DNA of 64,000 nucleotides from Pseudaquabacterium pictum (GCF_005403045.1 NZ_BJCL01000014.1:1-64000); one strand, 5' to 3'; positions 1 to 8,821 are shown, counted from the stretch's first letter. Translations and numbers: made by a program. Notes: a model not told the origin generated them from the sequence alone.

Positions 1-17
1 AGCCCCGGAGAAGAACC

Positions 18-920
18 ATGAGCATCCTGATCAACAAAGACACCAAGGTCATCACCCAGGGCATCACCGGCAAGACCGGTCAGTTCCACACCCTGGGCTG
101 CCAGGCCTATGCCAACGGCAAGGCGGCCTTCGTCGCGGGCGTGAACCCGAAGAAGGCCGGCGAGAAGTTCTCGGACATCCCGATCTACGCGAGCGTGAAG
201 GAAGCTGCCAGCCAGACCGGCGCCACCGTCAGCGTGATCTACGTGCCGCCGGCCGGTGCCGCAGCCGCCATCTGGGAGGCGGTGGAAGCCGACCTGGACC
301 TGGCGATCTGCATCACCGAGGGCATCCCCGTCCGGGACATGCTCGAAGTCAGGAACAAGATGAAGCAGAAGGAAGCGGCCGGCGGCAAGAAGACGCTGCT
401 GCTGGGGCCGAACTGCCCGGGGCTGATCACGCCGGAAGAGATCAAGATCGGCATCATGCCGGGCCACATCCACCGCAAGGGGCGCATCGGCGTGGTCAGC
501 CGCAGCGGCACGCTGACCTATGAGGCGGTGGCGCAGCTCACCGAGATCGGTCTGGGCCAATCCAGCGCCGTGGGCATCGGCGGCGACCCGATCAACGGCC
601 TGAAGCACATCGACGTGATGCAGGCCTTCAACGATGATCCTGACACCGACGCGGTGATCATGATCGGCGAGATCGGCGGGCCCGACGAGGCCGAGGCCGC
701 GCGCTGGTGCAAGGCCAACATGAAGAAGCCGATCGTCGGCTTCATCGCCGGTGTCACCGCCCCCGCGGGCAAGCGCATGGGCCATGCCGGTGCGCTGATC
801 AGCGGCGGCGCCGACACGGCCGACGCCAAGCTCGCCATCATGGAAGAGTGCGGCTTCACCATCACCCGCAACCCCAGCGAGATGGGCCGCCTGCTCAAGG
901 GGCTGATCGCCAAGGGCTGA
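18..920 (+). CDS. sucD: Succinyl-CoA synthetase (ADP-forming) alpha subunit
   Basis: The 300-aa product matches the full usual length of the alpha subunit of succinate-CoA ligase, the TCA-cycle enzyme that couples succinyl-CoA cleavage to ATP formation together with the beta subunit SucC. The N-terminal CoA-binding Rossmann region starts with VITQGITGKTGQFHT, and the C-terminal ligase region holds the GHAGALISGG motif whose histidine (about residue 256) is the phosphorylated catalytic residue in the family. A purine-rich GGAGAAG lies about 8 bases before the ATG. sucC is expected just upstream, outside the window. A hairpin terminator follows, so sucD probably ends its operon. Confidence 0.97.
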   Translation: MSILINKDTKVITQGITGKTGQFHTLGCQAYANGKAAFVAGVNPKKAGEKFSDIPIYASVKEAASQTGATVSVIYVPPAGAAAAIWEAVEADLDLAICITEGIPVRDMLEVRNKMKQKEAAGGKKTLLLGPNCPGLITPEEIKIGIMPGHIHRKGRIGVVSRSGTLTYEAVAQLTEIGLGQSSAVGIGGDPINGLKHIDVMQAFNDDPDTDAVIMIGEIGGPDEAEAARWCKANMKKPIVGFIAGVTAPAGKRMGHAGALISGGADTADAKLAIMEECGFTITRNPSEMGRLLKGLIAKG

Positions 921-952
921 ACCCGGCCGGCGCTTGCCGGCCACCACCACCA

Positions 953-983
953 CAGGCCGTCCTCCGGGCGGCCTGTTGCATTT
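953..983 (+). terminator. Intrinsic terminator after sucD
   Basis: A GC-rich stem of about 10 bp (left arm CAGGCCGTCC, right arm GGGCGGCCTG, 3-base loop, one G-T pair) at 953-975 is followed by TTGCATTT. It lies 33 bases after the sucD stop and before the TerC-family gene. Read directly from sequence; function inferred. Confidence 0.6.
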
Positions 984-1076
984 CAGGCCGCCTGCCAGCG
1001 CCCGCCTATGTAATTGCCGCAGGCCGGTGCGCACAAGCGGCACCTACACTGCCGGCGCACAAGAGAGAGGGACCCC

Positions 1077-1799
1077 ATGGAACAGTTCATGCACGCCGAC
1101 TTCTGGATTGCCGTCGGCCAGATCATCATGATCGACATCCTGCTGGGTGGCGACAACGCGGTCGTCATCGCGCTGGCCTGCCGCAAGCTGCCGCCGGCCC
1201 AGCGCACCCAGGGCATCCTGTGGGGCACGGTGGGCGCGATCCTGCTGCGGGTGGTGCTGATCTTCTTCGCGCTCACGCTGCTGGCCATCCCGTACCTCAA
1301 GCTGGTCGGCGCCATCCTGCTGGTGTGGATCGGCGTCAAGCTGCTGGCCCCGGGCGATGAAGACGGCCACGGCGATGTGGAAGGCTCCGACAAGCTGTGG
1401 GCCGCGGTGCGCACCGTGATCATCGCCGACCTCGTGATGAGCGTGGACAACGTGATCGCCATCGCCGGTGCCGCCGAGAGCGCCGGTGGCGACCACAAGA
1501 TGCCACTGGTGATCTTCGGCCTGCTCGTCAGCATCCCCATCATCGTCTGGGGCAGCCAGTTCGTCATCAAGTTGATGGACCGCTTCCCGATGGTCATCAC
1601 CCTGGGCGGCATGCTGCTGGGCTGGATCGCCGGAACCATGGCCGTCGGTGACCCCGCTGCAGCCGGCTTCATTCCGCAGGCCGGCCCGGGCGAGGCGATT
1701 GCGAGCATCCGCTACGGCGCCGGTCTGGCGGGCGCCCTGCTCGTGCTGGCTGTGGGCACATGGATGAAGCGGCGCCAGACGCAGGCGCCAGCCACCTGA
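1077..1799 (+). CDS. TerC/YkoY-family integral membrane protein (putative metal exporter)
   Basis: The 240-aa protein has about seven hydrophobic segments. It carries the two TerC-family signatures with acidic residues inside membrane helices: LLGGDNAVVIAL near the N-terminus and MSVDNVIAIAGAA in the middle, separated by a charged loop (GDEDGHGDVEGSDK). Characterised members of the wider family export Mn2+ or support metalation of secreted proteins, so metal transport is a family-based inference. The start at 1077 is preferred over in-frame upstream codons because a GAGAGAGGGA Shine-Dalgarno-like stretch precedes it and the hydrophobic protein begins there. It is a single-gene unit between sucD and the kinase gene. 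Confidence 0.85.
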   Translation: MEQFMHADFWIAVGQIIMIDILLGGDNAVVIALACRKLPPAQRTQGILWGTVGAILLRVVLIFFALTLLAIPYLKLVGAILLVWIGVKLLAPGDEDGHGDVEGSDKLWAAVRTVIIADLVMSVDNVIAIAGAAESAGGDHKMPLVIFGLLVSIPIIVWGSQFVIKLMDRFPMVITLGGMLLGWIAGTMAVGDPAAAGFIPQAGPGEAIASIRYGAGLAGALLVLAVGTWMKRRQTQAPAT

Positions 1800-1898
1800 G
1801 GCCGACCTGGCCGGCGCGGCTGGCACGCGTCGCCAGCATCGGCGCTGCGTGATAAGGTCATCCTCGAGCCTGCGCAGACGGGCCTTCAAGGAGGCCCC

Positions 1899-2819
1899 AT
1901 GTCCTGGTTCTCGCTGCGGCGCTCAGCGCCCGAACAACCGTCCGCCGGGGTGCAGGCCCCACTGCTGAACAACCGCTACCGCCTGGGCAACCGTCTCGGC
2001 GAGGGCGGTGCCAGCCTGGTCTACGAGGCCGACGACTTGCGCACCGGCCAGCAGGTGGCCGTCAAGCTGATCCGCTTGCCGACCGATCTGCCCGCCGCCG
2101 AGCGCCAGGAATGGCTGACCCGCCTGCACCGCGAGGCCGAACTGGCCCGCAAGCTCGACCACCCCGACATCGTCGCGGTGCACGAGGCCGGCCTGCAGGG
2201 CCAGCAGGCCTGGCTGGCGATGGAGCGTGTGCGCGGTGTCGATCTCACCCGCTACACCCAGCGCCACCTGCTGCTGCCCGAGAACCTGGTGCTGCGCATC
2301 GGCGCCCGGGTGGCTGCGGCGCTCGCCCATGCCCATGCCCAGGGCGTGGTGCACCGGGACCTGAAGCCCGCCAATGTGCTGGTCAACCTGGCTGCCGGCC
2401 AGGTCAAGCTGGCGGATTTCGGCGTCGCTCGCCAGGAAGATGCCGCCGCCACCCGCACCGGCATGACCCTGGGCACGCCGGCCTACATGGCGCCGGAACA
2501 GCTGGCCGGCGCACCGGCCAGCGCGGCCAGCGATGCATATGCCCTGGGGGTGATGCTGTTCGAGCTGCTGTCCGGCCGGCGCCCGCACCAGGCGGCCACG
2601 CTGGGTGCGCTGCTGCAGGCCATGGCCAGCCAGCCGCCCGCACAGCTGGCACGGCTGCGACCCGATCTGCCGGCGCCAGCGGTGGCCGCAGTCGAGCAGC
2701 TGCTGGCCAGGCAGCCCGCCGATCGGCCTGCCGACCTCGATGACTGGGCCGCATCCGTGGCGGCGCTGGCAGCGCTGATGACACGTGTGCTGGCACCGTC
2801 CGCCTCCACCGGGCTGTGA
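1899..2819 (+). CDS. Soluble Hanks-type Ser/Thr protein kinase
   Basis: This 306-aa protein is almost entirely one eukaryotic-like kinase domain. A glycine-rich loop (GEGGASLVYEA) is followed by the ATP-anchoring lysine in VAVKLI (K56), the catalytic loop HRDLKPANVLV (H152-R153-D154), the Mg-binding DFG (D173) and an activation segment ending GTPAYMAPEQ. It has no transmembrane helix, PASTA or other sensor domain, so it should act in the cytoplasm and be regulated by partners. It precedes a PP2C phosphatase and an FHA protein on the same strand, which form the expected kinase/phosphatase/reader set. AAGGAGG lies 8 bases before the ATG. Substrates are unknown. Confidence 0.92.
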   Translation: MSWFSLRRSAPEQPSAGVQAPLLNNRYRLGNRLGEGGASLVYEADDLRTGQQVAVKLIRLPTDLPAAERQEWLTRLHREAELARKLDHPDIVAVHEAGLQGQQAWLAMERVRGVDLTRYTQRHLLLPENLVLRIGARVAAALAHAHAQGVVHRDLKPANVLVNLAAGQVKLADFGVARQEDAAATRTGMTLGTPAYMAPEQLAGAPASAASDAYALGVMLFELLSGRRPHQAATLGALLQAMASQPPAQLARLRPDLPAPAVAAVEQLLARQPADRPADLDDWAASVAALAALMTRVLAPSASTGL

Positions 2820-2895
2820 GCCGGACGGCGCAGGTTCCGATGCACAATCAACGCTCGCTTTCGCCAATTCCACCCCCTTCCCCGCAGCGCCAAGC

Positions 2896-3681
2896 ATGAC
2901 TTTCGAGTTCTTCCACGCCGTGGACACCGGCCGTGCGCGCAGCAACAACGAAGACTCCGTTGCGGTGGACGAGGCCAACGCCCTGGCCGTGCTGGCCGAT
3001 GGCATGGGCGGCTACAACGCCGGCGAGGTGGCCAGCGGCATGGCCACCTCCTTCATCAAGACCGAGCTGGGCCGCTGGCTGGCCGAAGCCGCCAGCCGCG
3101 CCACCGACGTGGAAGTGCGCCGCGCGATGGACATCTGCGTGGACAACGCCAACCGCGCCATCTTCAACGCCGCCAACGCCAATCCGCAATATGCGGGCAT
3201 GGGCACCACGCTGGTCGTGGCCGTCTTCCGCGACAACCAATTGCGGCTGGGCCATGTCGGCGATTCCCGCGCCTACCGCTGGCGTGCCGGGCAGTTCCAG
3301 CAGATCACCCGCGACCATTCGCTGCTGCAGGAACAGATCGACGCCGGCCTGATCACGCCGGAACAGGCGGCCTTTTCGGCCAACAAGAACCTGGTCACGC
3401 GTGCCGTCGGCGTCGAGGACACGGTGCTGCTGGAGACCCACCTCCACGAGGTGCAGCCCGGCGATGTCTACCTGATGTGCTCGGACGGTCTGTCCGACAT
3501 GCTGGACGACGCGATGATCGCGCGGCTGCTGCAAACCAACGATTCCCTGCCCGCTGCCGGCCAGGCCTTGATTGCTGCTGCCAATGAAGCAGGTGGAAAG
3601 GATAATATTGCGTTGATACTCATCCGCGTGGCAGGAGGCCCGACAGGGGCTGCGCGGCCATGGTGGAAGTTCGGGCGCTGA
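2896..3681 (+). CDS. PP2C-family Ser/Thr protein phosphatase
   Basis: The 261-aa protein shows the PPM/PP2C metal-binding motifs in order: TGRARSNNEDS near the N-terminus, ADGMGGYNAGEVAS, GMGTTLVVAVF, HVGDSRAYRWR, TRDHSLLQEQ, CSDGLSDML and a terminal GKDNIALILI. The aspartates in NED, DGMGG, SDGL and DN are the predicted Mn/Mg ligands. The start at 2896 (MTFEFFHAVDTGRARSNNED) is where family homology begins; the frame stays open upstream but would only add unrelated residues. It probably reverses phosphorylation by the kinase encoded immediately upstream, which is inferred from adjacency. Confidence 0.92.
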   Translation: MTFEFFHAVDTGRARSNNEDSVAVDEANALAVLADGMGGYNAGEVASGMATSFIKTELGRWLAEAASRATDVEVRRAMDICVDNANRAIFNAANANPQYAGMGTTLVVAVFRDNQLRLGHVGDSRAYRWRAGQFQQITRDHSLLQEQIDAGLITPEQAAFSANKNLVTRAVGVEDTVLLETHLHEVQPGDVYLMCSDGLSDMLDDAMIARLLQTNDSLPAAGQALIAAANEAGGKDNIALILIRVAGGPTGAARPWWKFGR

Positions 3682-3768
3682 CAACGCTGCGGCGGGCGCC
3701 GGCAACCCGCCACACCGCCAACCGGCAGCCGCCGGGCAGGCAGGGACAGACAGACAAGAAGGGCAAGC

Positions 3769-4464
3769 ATGGGCAAGCTGGTGGTGTCTCTCGACGGCGT
3801 GGTGATCAAGGACGTGCAGATCACCAAGGACAAGACCACCCTGGGCCGCCGCCCCTACAACGACATCGTGATCGACAACCTTGCCGTCAGCGGCGAGCAT
3901 GCCGTGCTGCAGATGCTGGGCAACGACGTCTTCATCGAAGACCTCAACAGCACCAACGGCACCTACATCAACGGCAAGGCCATCAAGAAGCAGATGCTGG
4001 CCCACAACGACACGGTGGAGATCGGCAAGTACAAGATCAAGTACCTGGTCGAAGAGGGCGCCGACTACGAAAAGACCATGATCATGCGCCAGGGGGCCGG
4101 CGTGGGCATGGGCTCCGGCGTGCCGCACACGCCGTACAACCAGACCTCGCCGATGCCCAGCCTGGCTGCGCTGGGCCAGCAGCAGGCGTCCGCGGCCATG
4201 TCGCTGGCGGCGTCCATCAAGGTGCTCAGCGGTGCCGCCGCTGGCAAGTCGGTCACGTTGACCAAGGTGGTCACCACCGTCGGCAAGCCCGGCGTGCAGG
4301 TGGCCTCGATCACCAAGCGGCCCAACGGCTACGTGCTGGCCCACGTGGAAGGCGCGCAGCGCCCCAGCATCAACGGCGTGCCCCTGGTCACCGACACGGC
4401 GCCGCTGTCCAATGGCGACCTGATCGAGCTGGCCGGCACGCAAATGCAGTTCGTACACGCCTGA
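3769..4464 (+). CDS. FHA-domain protein with a second degenerate FHA-like half
   Basis: The 231-aa protein has a canonical N-terminal forkhead-associated domain that reads phosphothreonine: LGRRPYNDIVID, then SGEHAVL and LNSTNGTYING (about residues 22-75). A Gly/Pro/Gln-rich linker follows (about 105-145). The C-terminal 85 residues resemble a second FHA fold (SIKVLSGAAAGKSVTL, VGKPGVQVASIT, SINGVPLV, LSNGDLIELAG) but lack the classical GR...SxxH arginine/serine pair, so they probably do not bind phosphopeptide. Located after the kinase and phosphatase genes, it is the likely phospho-dependent effector of the set. Confidence 0.9.
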   Translation: MGKLVVSLDGVVIKDVQITKDKTTLGRRPYNDIVIDNLAVSGEHAVLQMLGNDVFIEDLNSTNGTYINGKAIKKQMLAHNDTVEIGKYKIKYLVEEGADYEKTMIMRQGAGVGMGSGVPHTPYNQTSPMPSLAALGQQQASAAMSLAASIKVLSGAAAGKSVTLTKVVTTVGKPGVQVASITKRPNGYVLAHVEGAQRPSINGVPLVTDTAPLSNGDLIELAGTQMQFVHA

Positions 4465-4696
4465 CGGCCTGCGGCAGCGGCCCTGCCGCCCGGCACTTCC
4501 GGGTGTGATCCAGTTCACGGCGCCACGGCGGCGGCAAGCCGGCTCACCCCTTGGCGTGGCGAAATCCCAGGGCGCTGTCTTGCCAGCCGCAGGCCGGCCC
4601 TGCACCATGCGCTCTCGTGACAGTGATCCGGCCGTGTTGCAGCGGTGCCGGCCTGTGCCCGCAACCGCCAGGCTGGCTCCGCCGGCCCCCTGATCC

Positions 4697-5470
4697 ATGC
4701 CCATCCGCGTCCTCGGCTGTTCTGGCTCCATCGCCGCGGGGTGCCGCACCACGGCCTTTCTGCTCGACGAGGACATCCTGATCGACGCCGGGACCGGTGT
4801 GGGTGACCTCGCCCTTGATGAGCTGGCGCGCATCGACCACATCCTGCTGAGCCACTCCCACCTCGATCATGTGCTGGGCGTGCCGCTGCTGGCCGACAGC
4901 GTGATGCGCCGGCGCAGCAGCAGGCGCCCGCCGATCACTGTGCACGGCCTGCCCGCCACGCTGGACGCGCTGCGCCAGCACATCTTCAACGGCGCCATCT
5001 GGCCGGATTTCACCCGCCTGCCGTCGGCCGAGCAGCCGATCCTGCGGCTGCAGCCCTTCCAGCTGGGCGAGGTGCTGCAGTTCGGCGAGCGCCGCATCGA
5101 GGTGCTGCCGGCGCTGCACACCGTGCCGGCCGTGGGTTTCGCGGTGCTGGCCGAGCAGGGCAGCTGGGTCTTCACCGGCGACACCGCGCCCAACCCGGCG
5201 CTGTGGCAGCGGCTGGCCAGCCTGAAGGTGGCCAGCCTGGTGATCGAGACGGCCTTCCGCAACGACGAGGCGATGCTGGCCGGCGTCAGCCGCCACCTGC
5301 ACCCGGCCGCGCTGGGCCGCGAGCTGCAGCAGCTGCAGCAGCCGGCGGAGGTGTTCATCACCCACATCAAGCCCGGCGAGCTGGACGCGGTGATGGCCGA
5401 AATCGCCGCGCTGGACCCGCGCCACCCGGTGCGCGCGCTGACCGCCGGCCAGGTGATGCCGCTGGCATGA
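4697..5470 (+). CDS. Metallo-beta-lactamase-fold class II 3',5'-cyclic-nucleotide phosphodiesterase
   Basis: The 257-aa protein has the metal-binding motif HSHLDH (H53, H55, D57, H58), a downstream metal histidine in LPALHT and FTGDTAPN. The pattern GCSGS...GCRTTAFLLDEDILIDAGTGVGDL followed by HIFNGAIWPDF is typical of the PDE1/class II cyclic-nucleotide phosphodiesterase branch rather than of glyoxalases. The predicted activity is hydrolysis of cAMP or cGMP to 5'-NMP. It sits between the FHA protein and the pilin genes. The last bases of this gene form the left edge of the tandem duplication that contains the pilins, and a vestige of its 3' end is repeated at 6180-6197. Confidence 0.8.
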   Translation: MPIRVLGCSGSIAAGCRTTAFLLDEDILIDAGTGVGDLALDELARIDHILLSHSHLDHVLGVPLLADSVMRRRSSRRPPITVHGLPATLDALRQHIFNGAIWPDFTRLPSAEQPILRLQPFQLGEVLQFGERRIEVLPALHTVPAVGFAVLAEQGSWVFTGDTAPNPALWQRLASLKVASLVIETAFRNDEAMLAGVSRHLHPAALGRELQQLQQPAEVFITHIKPGELDAVMAEIAALDPRHPVRALTAGQVMPLA

Positions 5471-5591
5471 AGCGTCAGGGGTGACAAATCCTGTCACCTT
5501 GCGGCTGGCCGAGGTGACACAACGCGGCAGCCCAGGCTGCAGAAGTGTGGAAAAAGCCATCCGTTGGCCCTGCCAAGCTGGTTCTTGGTGC

Positions 5592-5607
5592 TGGCACACG
5601 ATGTGCA
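5592..5607 (+). promoter_or_regulatory. Sigma-54 promoter of pilin gene 1
   Basis: TGGCAC at 5592-5597 and GTGCA at 5603-5607 are separated by exactly 5 bases, close to the RpoN consensus TGGCAC-N5-TTGCA. The box lies 52 bases before the pilin ATG. Upstream, GGTGAC(N7)GTCACC at 5480-5498 and another TGACAC resemble PilR-type half sites. Pilin genes are classically PilR/RpoN-dependent, which supports the call. Confidence 0.75.
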
Positions 5608-5658
5608 CCTGGATGGCTGGATTCATCCCCAACCGCCTTCTCTCCTGGAGACAATGTC

Positions 5659-6090
5659 ATGAAGCGCGTCCAAAAAGGTTTCACCCTCATCGAACTGATG
5701 ATCGTCGTGGCGATCATCGGCATCCTGGCTGCCGTGGCTCTGCCGGCTTATCAGCGGTACATCAACCGCGCGGCCTACAGCGAAGTGATCGCCCAGGCCA
5801 ACCCGGTCAAGTCGGCCATCTCGACCTGCCTGGATGTGCAGGCCGACATCAAGAAGTGCTCGGCCTTCGCTGACCTGGGCATCACGTCCCCGGCAGCCAC
5901 CAATGCGTTCAAGAGCCTCGCGATCACTGCGGACACCGGCGTGATCACGATGACCCCGAACAAGTTCAAGGGCATCGCCGAAGCCGACACCTGCGTGATG
6001 ACCCCGACCGTCGTCGCCGGCCCGCCGACCAGTATCAGCAAGTGGGAATACAGCGGCGCCTGCGTCACCCTGGGCTACGTCAAGAACTGA
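5659..6090 (+). CDS. pilA: Type IV major pilin, copy 1
   Basis: The 143-aa prepilin has a 6-residue leader (MKRVQK) ending at the prepilin peptidase site [16 protein letters not shown], with the invariant Glu at mature position 5 and the long hydrophobic N-terminal helix. Two cysteine pairs are present; the C-terminal pair (DTC...GACV) probably closes the disulfide D-loop. The start is fixed by the leader and the CCTGGAG Shine-Dalgarno at 5644-5650. It is the structural subunit of the type IV pilus fibre. The protein differs from the copy at 6384 by one residue (Ala for Glu in GI[A/E]EAD). Its own sigma-54 promoter and terminator suggest monocistronic expression. Confidence 0.95.
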   Translation: MKRVQKGFTLIELMIVVAIIGILAAVALPAYQRYINRAAYSEVIAQANPVKSAISTCLDVQADIKKCSAFADLGITSPAATNAFKSLAITADTGVITMTPNKFKGIAEADTCVMTPTVVAGPPTSISKWEYSGACVTLGYVKN

Positions 6091-6138
6091 CGCGCCTGAC
6101 CCGGTCCTCTCGCGGGCACCGGCCCGCGATGCGTTCTC

Positions 6139-6167
6139 AACGCCCACCTCGGTGGGCGTTTTGCATT
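6139..6167 (+). terminator. Intrinsic terminator of pilin gene 1
   Basis: The stem AACGCCCACC / GGTGGGCGTT (10 bp, 2-base loop) at 6139-6160 is followed by TTGCATT. It begins 49 bases after the pilin stop and is repeated identically after copy 2. Confidence 0.8.
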
Positions 6168-6319
6168 GGTGCGCGCCACGGTGATGCCGCTGGCCTGAAT
6201 CGTCAGGACTGACGTTTTTTGTCAGCCGCTCTCACCGCAAGTTGACGAAACGCGGCAGACGCATTCGGCGGTCTGTGACAAATGTCATGTCTGGTGGGCA
6301 GGCATGCCATCTGGAGCGC

Positions 6320-6335
6320 TGGCACAGGCCGTGCA
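6320..6335 (+). promoter_or_regulatory. Sigma-54 promoter of pilin gene 2
   Basis: TGGCAC at 6320-6325, five spacer bases and GTGCA at 6331-6335 repeat the RpoN-type box seen before copy 1, although the surrounding spacer has diverged. TGACA-AA-TGTCA at 6276-6287 and CTGAC(N7)GTCAG at 6209-6225 are candidate enhancer half sites for a PilR-like activator. Confidence 0.75.
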
Positions 6336-6383
6336 ACTTTCCAGGTGTTCCGCCCCCCCCACTTCATTTCTGGAGAAACTGCC

Positions 6384-6815
6384 ATGAAGCGCGTCCAAAA
6401 AGGTTTCACCCTCATCGAACTGATGATCGTCGTGGCGATCATCGGCATCCTGGCTGCCGTGGCTCTGCCGGCTTACCAGCGGTACATCAACCGCGCGGCC
6501 TACAGCGAAGTGATCGCCCAGGCCAACCCGGTCAAGTCGGCCATCTCGACCTGCCTGGATGTGCAGGCCGACATCAAGAAGTGCTCGGCCTTCGCTGACC
6601 TGGGCATCACGTCCCCGGCAGCCACCAATGCGTTCAAGAGCCTCGCGATCACTGCGGACACCGGCGTGATCACGATGACCCCGAACAAGTTCAAGGGCAT
6701 CGAAGAAGCCGACACCTGCGTGATGACCCCGACCGTCGTCGCCGGCCCGCCGACCAGTATCAGCAAGTGGGAATACAGCGGCGCCTGCGTCACCCTGGGC
6801 TACGTCAAGAACTGA
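6384..6815 (+). CDS. pilA: Type IV major pilin, copy 2
   Basis: The 143-aa prepilin has the same leader, cleavage site (K-G/F), Glu5, hydrophobic helix and four cysteines as copy 1. Its coding sequence differs from copy 1 at three bases: one silent (TAT/TAC) and two that change Ala to Glu. A TTCTGGAG Shine-Dalgarno precedes the ATG. Near-identity of the genes beside diverged promoter regions suggests recent gene conversion or strong purifying selection on the coding part. The two copies may be expressed under different conditions, which is inferred from the different upstream regions. Confidence 0.95.
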   Translation: MKRVQKGFTLIELMIVVAIIGILAAVALPAYQRYINRAAYSEVIAQANPVKSAISTCLDVQADIKKCSAFADLGITSPAATNAFKSLAITADTGVITMTPNKFKGIEEADTCVMTPTVVAGPPTSISKWEYSGACVTLGYVKN

Positions 6816-6863
6816 CGCGCCTGACCCGGTCCTCTCGCGGGCACCGGCCCGCGATGCGTTCTC

Positions 6864-6892
6864 AACGCCCACCTCGGTGGGCGTTTTGCATT
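6864..6892 (+). terminator. Intrinsic terminator of pilin gene 2
   Basis: The same 10-bp stem and TTGCATT tail as after pilin copy 1, shifted by 725 bases. Confidence 0.8.
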
Positions 6893-6970
6893 GGTGCGCG
6901 CCGTGGTGTTGCCCGCCGCCTATGGTTTACTGCCTCTTCTGTCCGATGCGGCCTGCGGGCCTGCCCGTTG

Positions 6971-8821
6971 ATGCCGTCCCCGTTGCACCCTGCCCACCTT
7001 TCCGCCGCAAGGCCAGATGGCACGCCGCCGGCCCTCCTGGTCGCATGCCTACTGGCCGCCTGTCTGCCCACCCAGCTGGCGATGCACCAGCCGCCATCGG
7101 CCACGCTGCTGAACCAGTGCATCGCAGTGGCGCTGTGGGGACTGGTGGTGGCGGTGCTGGCGCCGCGGCTGGTGCCGGCGCGCGGCAGCTTGCCGTTGCT
7201 CGGCGCACTGGGGCTGGTGGCGATGTCGGCGGCAGGATCCTGGGGCTGGGGACTGCTGCCGGCGTCGCTGGCGTTGCAGGCCCTGGGCCTGCTGGCTGGC
7301 GCGGCGCTGCTGGTGTTGGCGGGCACCGCTGCCGCTCGTGACGGCCATGGCCCGGCTGTCTTCGTCGCGCTGGCCTGGGGCCTGCTGGTTGCGGGCGTGC
7401 TGGGCAGCGGCGTGGCCCTGGTGCAGGTGTTTGCGCCAGGCTGGGCCGATGGTGACTGGATCGCCGTCTCCGGCCTGGCCGGCCGGGCGGTGGGCAACCT
7501 GCGCCAGCCCAACCACCTGTGCAGCCTGCTCTTGTGGGCCCTGGTGGCGGCCGTCGCCCTGCATGCGCTGCGACGTCTGCCCGGCCTGGCCCTGGTGGTC
7601 CTGGTGCCGCTGCTGGTGCTGTGCGTGGAGCTGACGGCCTCGCGCACGGGCGCAGCTGGCCTGGCCCTGCTGCTGCTGTGGGGCCTGGTCGACCGCCGCC
7701 TGCCGCGCAGCGCCCGCCTGGCACTGCTGGCTGCGCCGCTGCTGTACCTGGCGGCCTGGGGCCTGATGGCCTGGTGGGGCGATGTGAGCCAGCAGGCGCT
7801 GGGCGCCGGCGCCCGCCTGGCTGCCGACGGTGGCCAGGGCGGCGACAGCCCCAATGCCCGGCCCAACATCTGGCGCAATGCCCTGCTGCTGATCGCCGTC
7901 CAGCCCTGGATGGGCACCGGCTTCGGCGAGTTCAACCTCGCCTGGTCGATGACGCCCTTCGTCAACCGGCCCACCGCCTTCTTCGACCACACCCACAACC
8001 TGCCGCTGCAACTGCTGGTGGAGCTGGGCGTGCCGCTGGCGCTGGCGGTGCTGGCGCTGCTGGCCGTGGCGCTCTGGCAAGCCTGGCGCCGGGCATCGGC
8101 CGCATCCGACGACAGCACGGCCACCGTCAGCCGTGCCGCGCTGGTGCTGGTGCTGCTCACCGGCCTGCACAGCCTGGTGGAGTACCCGCTGTGGTACGCC
8201 TACTTCCTGCTGCCTGCGGCGTTGGCCTGGGGCCTGGTGCTGGGCCTGCCGGCGGCGGTGCCGGTGGCGCCCGCAGGGCCGCGGCGCCTGCCGTCGCTGG
8301 CCGGTGCGGTGGCAGGTGGCCTGATGGCCGCCGGCGGCGTGCTGGCGGTGCTGGACTACCAGCGCGTCGTGGTCATCTACGCGCCCACCGACGGCAGCGG
8401 CTCGCTGGCCACGCGCATTGCCCGCGGCCAGCTGAGCCCGTTGTTCGCCCACCAGGCCGACTACGCCGCCGCCACCAATGCCGTGCCCCCCGCCAGCCGG
8501 GCGCTGGGCCTGGCGCGCAGCATCCACGCCCTGCTCGACACGCGGCTGATGGTGGCCTGGTCGCGCCAGCTGGCCGCCAGCGGCCACACCGACGAGGCGC
8601 GCTGGGTGGCGCAGCGCCTGCGGGACTTCCGGAACCCCGATGCGGCCGAGTTCTTCGCGCCCTGCGTGGCCGGTGTGCCGTCCGCCAGCCTGCCGTTCCA
8701 GTGCCAGGCGCCGTTGCAGGCGCACAGCTGGCACCACCTGGCGTCGCTGCCGCCGTTGATGGTGGCGCCCGCGCCAGCGCCGGTGACCGCCGATCAGCCC
8801 GCGGCGTCAGCCACCCAGTGA
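6971..8821 (+). CDS. PglL/Wzy_C-family O-oligosaccharyltransferase or O-antigen ligase-like membrane protein
   Basis: The 616-aa protein has a dozen or so hydrophobic segments and the periplasmic signatures of the Wzy/WaaL/PglL family: [19 protein letters not shown] in the first half, then the large loop [12 protein letters not shown]...[31 protein letters not shown] and [21 protein letters not shown]. The RQPNxL and DHTHN motifs are characteristic of PglL-type protein O-glycosyltransferases, and pilins are known substrates of such enzymes, so glycosylation of the adjacent pilins is plausible. The start at 6971 is tentative: no clear Shine-Dalgarno is seen. The 3' end overlaps the stranded moaC 3' end on the other strand by 28 bases. 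Confidence 0.8.
   Translation: MPSPLHPAHLSAARPDGTPPALLVACLLAACLPTQLAMHQPPSATLLNQCIAVALWGLVVAVLAPRLVPARGSLPLLGALGLVAMSAAGSWGWGLLPASLALQALGLLAGAALLVLAGTAAARDGHGPAVFVALAWGLLVAGVLGSGVALVQVFAPGWADGDWIAVSGLAGRAVGNLRQPNHLCSLLLWALVAAVALHALRRLPGLALVVLVPLLVLCVELTASRTGAAGLALLLLWGLVDRRLPRSARLALLAAPLLYLAAWGLMAWWGDVSQQALGAGARLAADGGQGGDSPNARPNIWRNALLLIAVQPWMGTGFGEFNLAWSMTPFVNRPTAFFDHTHNLPLQLLVELGVPLALAVLALLAVALWQAWRRASAASDDSTATVSRAALVLVLLTGLHSLVEYPLWYAYFLLPAALAWGLVLGLPAAVPVAPAGPRRLPSLAGAVAGGLMAAGGVLAVLDYQRVVVIYAPTDGSGSLATRIARGQLSPLFAHQADYAAATNAVPPASRALGLARSIHALLDTRLMVAWSRQLAASGHTDEARWVAQRLRDFRNPDAAEFFAPCVAGVPSASLPFQCQAPLQAHSWHHLASLPPLMVAPAPAPVTADQPAASATQ

Larger units (their letters stand above)
5452..6902 (+). 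repeat. Tandem duplication of pilin unit (two ~725-bp copies)
   Basis: Copy 1 spans about 5452-6177 and copy 2 about 6180-6902. Each runs from the last bases of the phosphodiesterase gene (GGTGATGCCGCTGGC at 5452 and 6180) through a promoter region, a pilin gene and its terminator to the shared end TTGGTGCGCGCC. The coding parts differ at only three bases, and the 3' untranslated parts look identical. The ~190-bp promoter regions are strongly diverged except for the sigma-54 box and short TGACA/TGTCA repeats. This is read directly from the sequence. Confidence 0.95.

Noticed and set aside
980-1076. Possible Mn-sensing yybP-ykoY riboswitch before the TerC-family gene
   Set aside because: The conserved loop sequences of that riboswitch are not visible in the leader.
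1899-4464. Type VI secretion regulatory genes (PpkA/PppA/Fha-like)
   Set aside because: The kinase has no transmembrane helix and no tss or tag genes are nearby, so only a general signalling role is claimed.
2848-4842. Minus-strand open frame of 664 codons opposite PP2C and FHA genes
   Set aside because: Composition-driven; no recognisable domain and it contradicts two well-supported genes.
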